Source: Diplosphaera chodatii (Eukaryota > Chlorophyta > Trebouxiophyceae > Prasiolales > Stichococcaceae). From it: 64,000 bases of DNA. The notes under the pieces were generated by a model. The model did no database searches, had not been told where the DNA came from, and saw only the letters and a program-made list of their open reading frames with translations. This document shows positions 59,426-64,000 of this stretch, piece after piece. The position numbers were made by a program, and so were the translations under genes. The stretch covers positions 1,165,410-1,229,409 of the forward strand of contig JAALGY010000016.1 in assembly GCA_032358165.1 (NCBI GenBank), in the 5' to 3' direction. The stretch's first letter is position 1. Every line of letters starts with the position of its first letter.

Positions 59426-62400
59426 GCCGCGGGGTCGTATATGGCATAGCGGCAGGATCAGGATCAGGCGCGATATGCTGGCAGGTGCCATCGTTCCAGC
59501 ACCCTTTCGTGCCACTGTTGCAGCTGCAAAGTGCTGGCATAGTCTGGGGCCTGGTGTCATGGCGTTGTATGTGTCCCGCAGGCCCGCATTGTTGGGCAGA
59601 TTCCAGCGGCGGCGCACACGCACCCGGCGTTCCACGGAAGATCGTGCAAGCTGTGGTGGCAGCTGCCATCGTCCTAGCACCGTTTCGTGCCACTCTAGCA
59701 GCTGCAAAGGGCTGGTACAGCTGCAGCCCTGGCAGGGTGTTCTGCGGGTCCCGCAGGTGTCTGTGTAGTGTCACCGCCACAGCAGCAACGGAGGTGGGTC
59801 ATTCTCGTGAGGATCATGCAAGCTGTGCTCATGTCTGCCATCGTCCTAGCCCTGTATCGTGCCGCTGTTGCCGCTGGAAAGAGCTGGCAAATTTTGGGGA
59901 ATGGCATGAGGGCATGCTACGTGTCCCGCAGGCCCGCATTTTGAGCAGATTCCAGCAGCGGCGTCAGCTTGGCGTCCCAGGAAGATCGTGCCAGCTATGC
60001 TGGCACTTGTCATCGTGCTAGCACCGCTTCGTGCCACTCTAGCAGCTGCAAAGAGCTGGCATAGTTTTGGGCTTGGTGTCGTGGCATTGTATGTGTCCCG
60101 CAGGCAGCCATTTCAGCACTTGTATAGCGGCAGCGGTGGCGGGCCAGGTTGGTGAGGATCACGCAAGCTGTGCTCGTGTCTGTCATGTTCCTGGCACCGT
60201 TTCGTGCCACTTTCGCAGCTGCCAGGAGCTAGCATAGTGTCAGCCATGGCATCAGGGTGTTGTCTGGGTCCTGCAGGCGCGCTGTTGGGCAGATTTCAGC
60301 GGCGGCAGCCGCCCGGCGTTCCAAGGAAGATCGTGCCAGCTATGCTGGCACTTGCCATCGTCCTAGCACTGTTTCGTGTCACTGTTGCTGCTGTGATGAG
60401 CTGGCATGGCTTCGGACCTGACATCACAGCATGCTATGGGTCCCGCAGGCGCGCTTTTTGGGCAGATTTCAGCGGTGGCGTCAGCCCGATGTCCTCCGAA
60501 GATCGTGCGAGCTGTGCTCGCGTCTGCCATCGTTCCAGCACCGTTTCGTACCACATTTGCTGCTGCAAAGAGCTGGCACAGCGTCAGACCTGGCATTAAG
60601 GTGTTCTGTGGGTGCCGCAGGCAGCCATGTCAGCACTTGCACAGCAGCAGTAGCGGCAGGCCAGGTTGGTGAAGATCAGCTGGGATGTGTTGGTGTCTGC
60701 CATCTCCCTAGCACTGTAATGTGCCACTGTTGTTGCTGGAAAGAGCTGGCATAGTGTGAGCCCTTGCGTCATGGCATTGTATGGGTCCCGCAGGCAGCGC
60801 TATTGGGCAGATGCTCAGCGGCAGCGTCCGCCTGGCATCCTGGGAAGATCAGGTGGGCTATGCTGGCATTCGTGCTCATTTCAGCATGATTTTGGGCCAC
60901 CTGTGCTGCTGCAAAGAGCTGGCATAGATTCGGCCACGCCATCAGGGCATTCTGTTGGGTCCCGCAGGCGCCTTTCTTCAACACCTGCACAGCAGCAGCG
61001 GCGGTGAGCCAGTTTCCTGAGGATCTGTGAAGAGCTGGCGTAGTGTGGGCTGTGTCATCAGGGTGTTCTGCGGGTCCCGCAGGCGCATCATGCGAGCTAT
61101 GCTGATGCTTGCCATCGTCCTGGCACTGTGTCGTGCCACTGTCGCTGCTGCGAGGGGCTGGCATAGAGCCAGCCATGATATCAGGGTGTTCTGTGCGTCC
61201 CGCAGGCAGCCATTTCAACAGTCACATAGCGGCAACGGCGGCGGGCCGTTCTGGTGAGGATGATGCGCCATGCTTGTGTCTGCCATCGTCCTGGCACTGT
61301 TTCGTGCCCCACCTGTGCTGCTGCAAGGAGCTGGCATGGCCGCACCACGTCGTCGTGACATGGTACCTGTCCCGCAGGCGCGGGTTTTGGGCAGATGCAT
61401 AGCAGCGGCAACGGCAGTCCGCCCGGGCAGGATCATGCGAGCTATGCTGGCTGGTGCCATCGTTGTAGCGCTGAGGTGGGGTAGCGTTGCTGCTGGAAGG
61501 AGCTGGCACAGATATAGCCATGCATCAGGGCGTTCTGTCGGGTCCCGCAGGCACCCAGTTCAGCACCTACACGGCAGCAGCAGCGGTGAGCCAGTTTCCT
61601 GAGGATCGTACGAGCTGTGCATGTGTTTGCCATCGTCCCAGCACTGTTTCCTGCCACCCGTGCTCCTGCAAAGAGCTGGCACAGAGCCAGCCATGATATC
61701 AGGGCGTTCTGTGGGTCCTCCAGGCGCCCTGTTCAACACCTGCATAGCGTCAGCGGCAGCGGGCTGATCTGGTGAGGATCAGATGAGCCCTGCTTGTGCT
61801 TGCCCCTGTTTCAACGATGGTGTGGGCCACTGTTGCTACTGGACTGCGGTGGCACAGATCCAGCCATGCCATCGAGGTGTCCTGTGGGTCCCGCAGGCGC
61901 CTTTCTTCAGCACCTGCACAGCAGCAGCAGTGGCGGGCCAGTCTGGTGAGGATCACGTGTGCCCTGCTTGTGCTTGCCCCTGTTCCAGCACTGGTGTGGG
62001 CCACCTGTGCTGCTGCAGGGACCTGGCGAAGTTTTAGCAATGCCATCAGGGCGTTTTGTGGGTCCCGCAAGCGCCTTTCTTCAGCACCTGCCCAGCAGCG
62101 GCAGCGGTGGGCCACTCTGGTAAGGATCACGTGTGCCCTGCTTGTGCTTGCCCCTGTTCCAGCACTGGTGCGTGCCACTGCTGCTGCTGCAAAGAGGAGG
62201 CATAGTGTAAGGCATGACATCAGGGTGTTCAGCGGGTCCCGCAGGCAGCACTTCAGCAGCACCTGCACAGCGCGGCGGCGGCGGGCCAGTCTGGGCAGGA
62301 TCAGACGAGCTATGCTGGCAGTTGCCATCGTACCAGCACCCTGTCGTGCCACCTGTGCTGCTGCAAAGAGCTTGCATAGTGTGGAGTGTGGCATGAGGGC

Positions 62401-63715
62401 ATGCTGTCGGGTCCCGCAAGCGCGGTTTTGGGCAGATGCTCGGCGGTGGCGGCCACTGGCGTCCTGGAAAGATCAGGCGTGCCGTGCTTATGCTTGCCCC
62501 TGTTCCAGCACTGTTCTGGGCCACATGTGCTACTGGAAGGAGCTGGCACGGATTCAGCCATGCCATTAAGGCGTTCTGTGGCTCCCGCAGGCGCCTTTCA
62601 TCGGCACCCACAGAGCAGCAGCGGCGGCGGGCTGATCTGGTGAGGATCAGACGAGCTGTGCTGGCACTTGCCATCGTTCCAGCATCCTTTCGTGCCACGT
62701 GTGCTGCTGCAAGGAGCGGACATCGTTTCAGCGATGGCATCAGAGCATTCTGTGGGTCCTGCAGGCGCCCTTCATCAGCACATGCACAGCGGCAGCAGCG
62801 GTGAACCAGCTTCCTGAGGATCATGCGAGCTATGCTCATGCTTGCCATCGTCTTGGCACCGTTTCGTGCCCCTGTTGCTGCTGGAAGGATTTGGCATGGT
62901 ATGAGCTGTGGTGTCAGGGCACTCTGCGGGTCCGCAGACGCCCTGCTCAGCACTGCATGGCAACAGCGGCGGTAGGCCAATTCTGTGAGGATCACGAGAG
63001 CTATGCTCGTGCCTGCCATGCCTCTAGCCTTGCAGTGGGGCACATTTGATAATGCAAAGAGCTTGCAACGCTGGTCCATGGGGTCAGGACATTTGGTGGG
63101 TCTTGCAGGTGAGGTTTTCGGGCAAGCGCGCGGCACTTGCGACACATCACTATCTCGGCAGGATCAGGCGAGTGCTGCTGGAGTCTGCCCTCGATTCAGA
63201 GATGGTTTAGGGCACTGCTGCTGCTGTGACGAGCTGGCGCAGCCTCAAGCATGGCATCACGGCGTGTTGTGGGTCCCGCAGGCGCTGTTCCTGAAGCATG
63301 TATTAGCGGCGTCGATTGCACAGCGCAGCAACAGGATTGGGCGAGCCATGCCGGAAGTTGCGGTCGTTCCAGCACTGTGGTGGAGCACCTCTGCTGCGGC
63401 AAACAGGCAGGCATAGCATGGGCAGTGGCGTGCTGGTGTTTGTGAGGCCCCGGTCACGCCCTGTTGCCCACCCGCACAGCAGGCCAATTCCGCGGGGATC
63501 AGGAGAGCTGTGCTCGTGCTTGCTATCATTCCAGCGCTGTAATGGGACATCGTTGCTGCTACAGGGATTTGGCGTGGTGTAAGCCGCGGCATGAGGGCCT
63601 TTGTGCGTCCCACAGGCGCTCTGTCTGAAGCCTACACAGCGGTGGCGCCGGCAGACCAGCTCGCGAGGATCAGGCGAGCTGCGGTAGTGTGTGCCACGGC
63701 TCCAGCACTGCAGTG
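59426..63715 (+). repeat. Subtelomeric satellite, family B, about 25 units of about 173 bp
   Basis: Head-to-tail array marked by GGGTCCCGCAGGCGC-like boxes near 59574, 59748, 59924, 60095, 60263, 60440, 60610, 60785, 60955, 61073, 61196, 61367, 61540, 61712, 61887, 62062, 62236, 62410, 62583, 62755, 62928, 63098, 63272, 63443 (degenerate) and 63606. Spacing is almost always 170-176 bp. Other conserved parts are CAGCACCTGCACAGCAGCAG, GAGGATCA, CTTGCCATCGT, TTTCGTGCCAC, GCTGCAAAGAGCTGGCATAG and CATCAGGG. The array abuts the telomere. Long open frames cross it on both strands because the unit is close to 58 codons. Confidence 0.95.
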
Positions 63716-64000
63716 GGGTTTAGGGTAGGGTTTAGGGTTTAGGGTTTAGGGTTTAGGGTTTGGGGTTTAGGGTTTAGGGTTTAGGGTTTAGGGTTTAGGG
63801 TTTAGGGTTTAGGGTTTAGGGTTTAGGGTTTAGGGTTTAGGGTTTAGGGTTTAGGGTTTAGGGTTCAGGGTTTAGGGTTAGGGTTTAGGTTTTAGGGTTT
63901 AGGGTTTAGGGTTTAGGTTTAGGGTTTAGGGTTTAGGGTTTAGGGTTAGGGTTTAGGGTTTAGGGTTTAGGGTTTAGGGTTTAGGGTTTAGGGTTTAGGG
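63716..64000 (+). repeat. Telomere, (TTTAGGG)n
   Basis: About 40 copies of TTTAGGG reach the window end, with a few variants near the proximal side and in the middle (TAGGG, TTTGGGG, TTCAGGG, TTAGGG, TTTAGG). The G-rich strand points outward, as expected for a right chromosome end. Confidence 0.98.

Noticed and set aside
62081..63145. A 354-codon open frame on the minus strand within the satellite, and a 257-codon one on the plus strand (61796-62569)
   Set aside because: The satellite unit is close to 58 codons, so any open unit stays open across many copies. Both strands are open, and the peptide simply repeats the satellite.

Overview
The window is the right-hand end of a nuclear chromosome of a green alga. 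It finishes in about 285 bp of TTTAGGG-type telomere, with the G-rich strand running 5' to 3' toward the end. Genes are split into many short exons with GT/AG introns and CTGCAG-like acceptors. The sequence is GC-rich, and chloroplast-directed nuclear genes (YCF54, CCB4) are present. These point to the core Chlorophyta. I cannot decide between Sphaeropleales and Trebouxiophyceae from sequence alone. Exon limits were set by eye from protein-family continuity and splice sites; those given to the base were checked for reading phase.

Layout: (1) 1-2262, 3' part of isocitrate lyase (+). (2) 3296-9560, two tandem genes (-) for an unrecognised two-pass membrane glycoprotein. (3) 10361-12198, YCF54/LCAA, a chlorophyll-synthesis factor (-). 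(4) 12868-17495, a DEDDy 3'-5' exonuclease of the EXD3/Mut-7 type (+). (5) 17940-21787, UAP56/SUB2 DECD-box helicase (+). (6) 22155-24623, CCB4, cytochrome b6 heme ci assembly (-). (7) 25312-27119, NC2-alpha/DRAP1 (-). (8) 28217-38787, class I trehalose-6-phosphate synthase (+). (9) 39788-43924, a GH13_18 sucrose-phosphorylase-like enzyme (-). (10) 45160-45976, endosulfine (-). (11) 46810-57827, an IRE/MAST-type (Greatwall-related) AGC kinase (+). (12) 58700-63715, subtelomeric satellite with a period near 173 bp. (13) 63716-64000, telomere.

The most interesting system is the head-to-head pair of endosulfine and IRE/MAST-type kinase. In yeast and animals this kinase family (Rim15, Greatwall/MASTL) phosphorylates endosulfine to inhibit PP2A-B55. 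Here a predicted kinase and its predicted substrate share one 833-bp divergent intergenic region. Nearby genes handle trehalose-6-phosphate, sucrose and the glyoxylate shunt, so the chromosome end is rich in carbon-status functions. That theme is inference.

A second theme is structural. Introns of TPS1 and UAP56 hold decayed copies of the exon edges that flank them. One tandem paralogue has lost all introns from its 3' part. Telomere-like motifs sit beside several splice sites.
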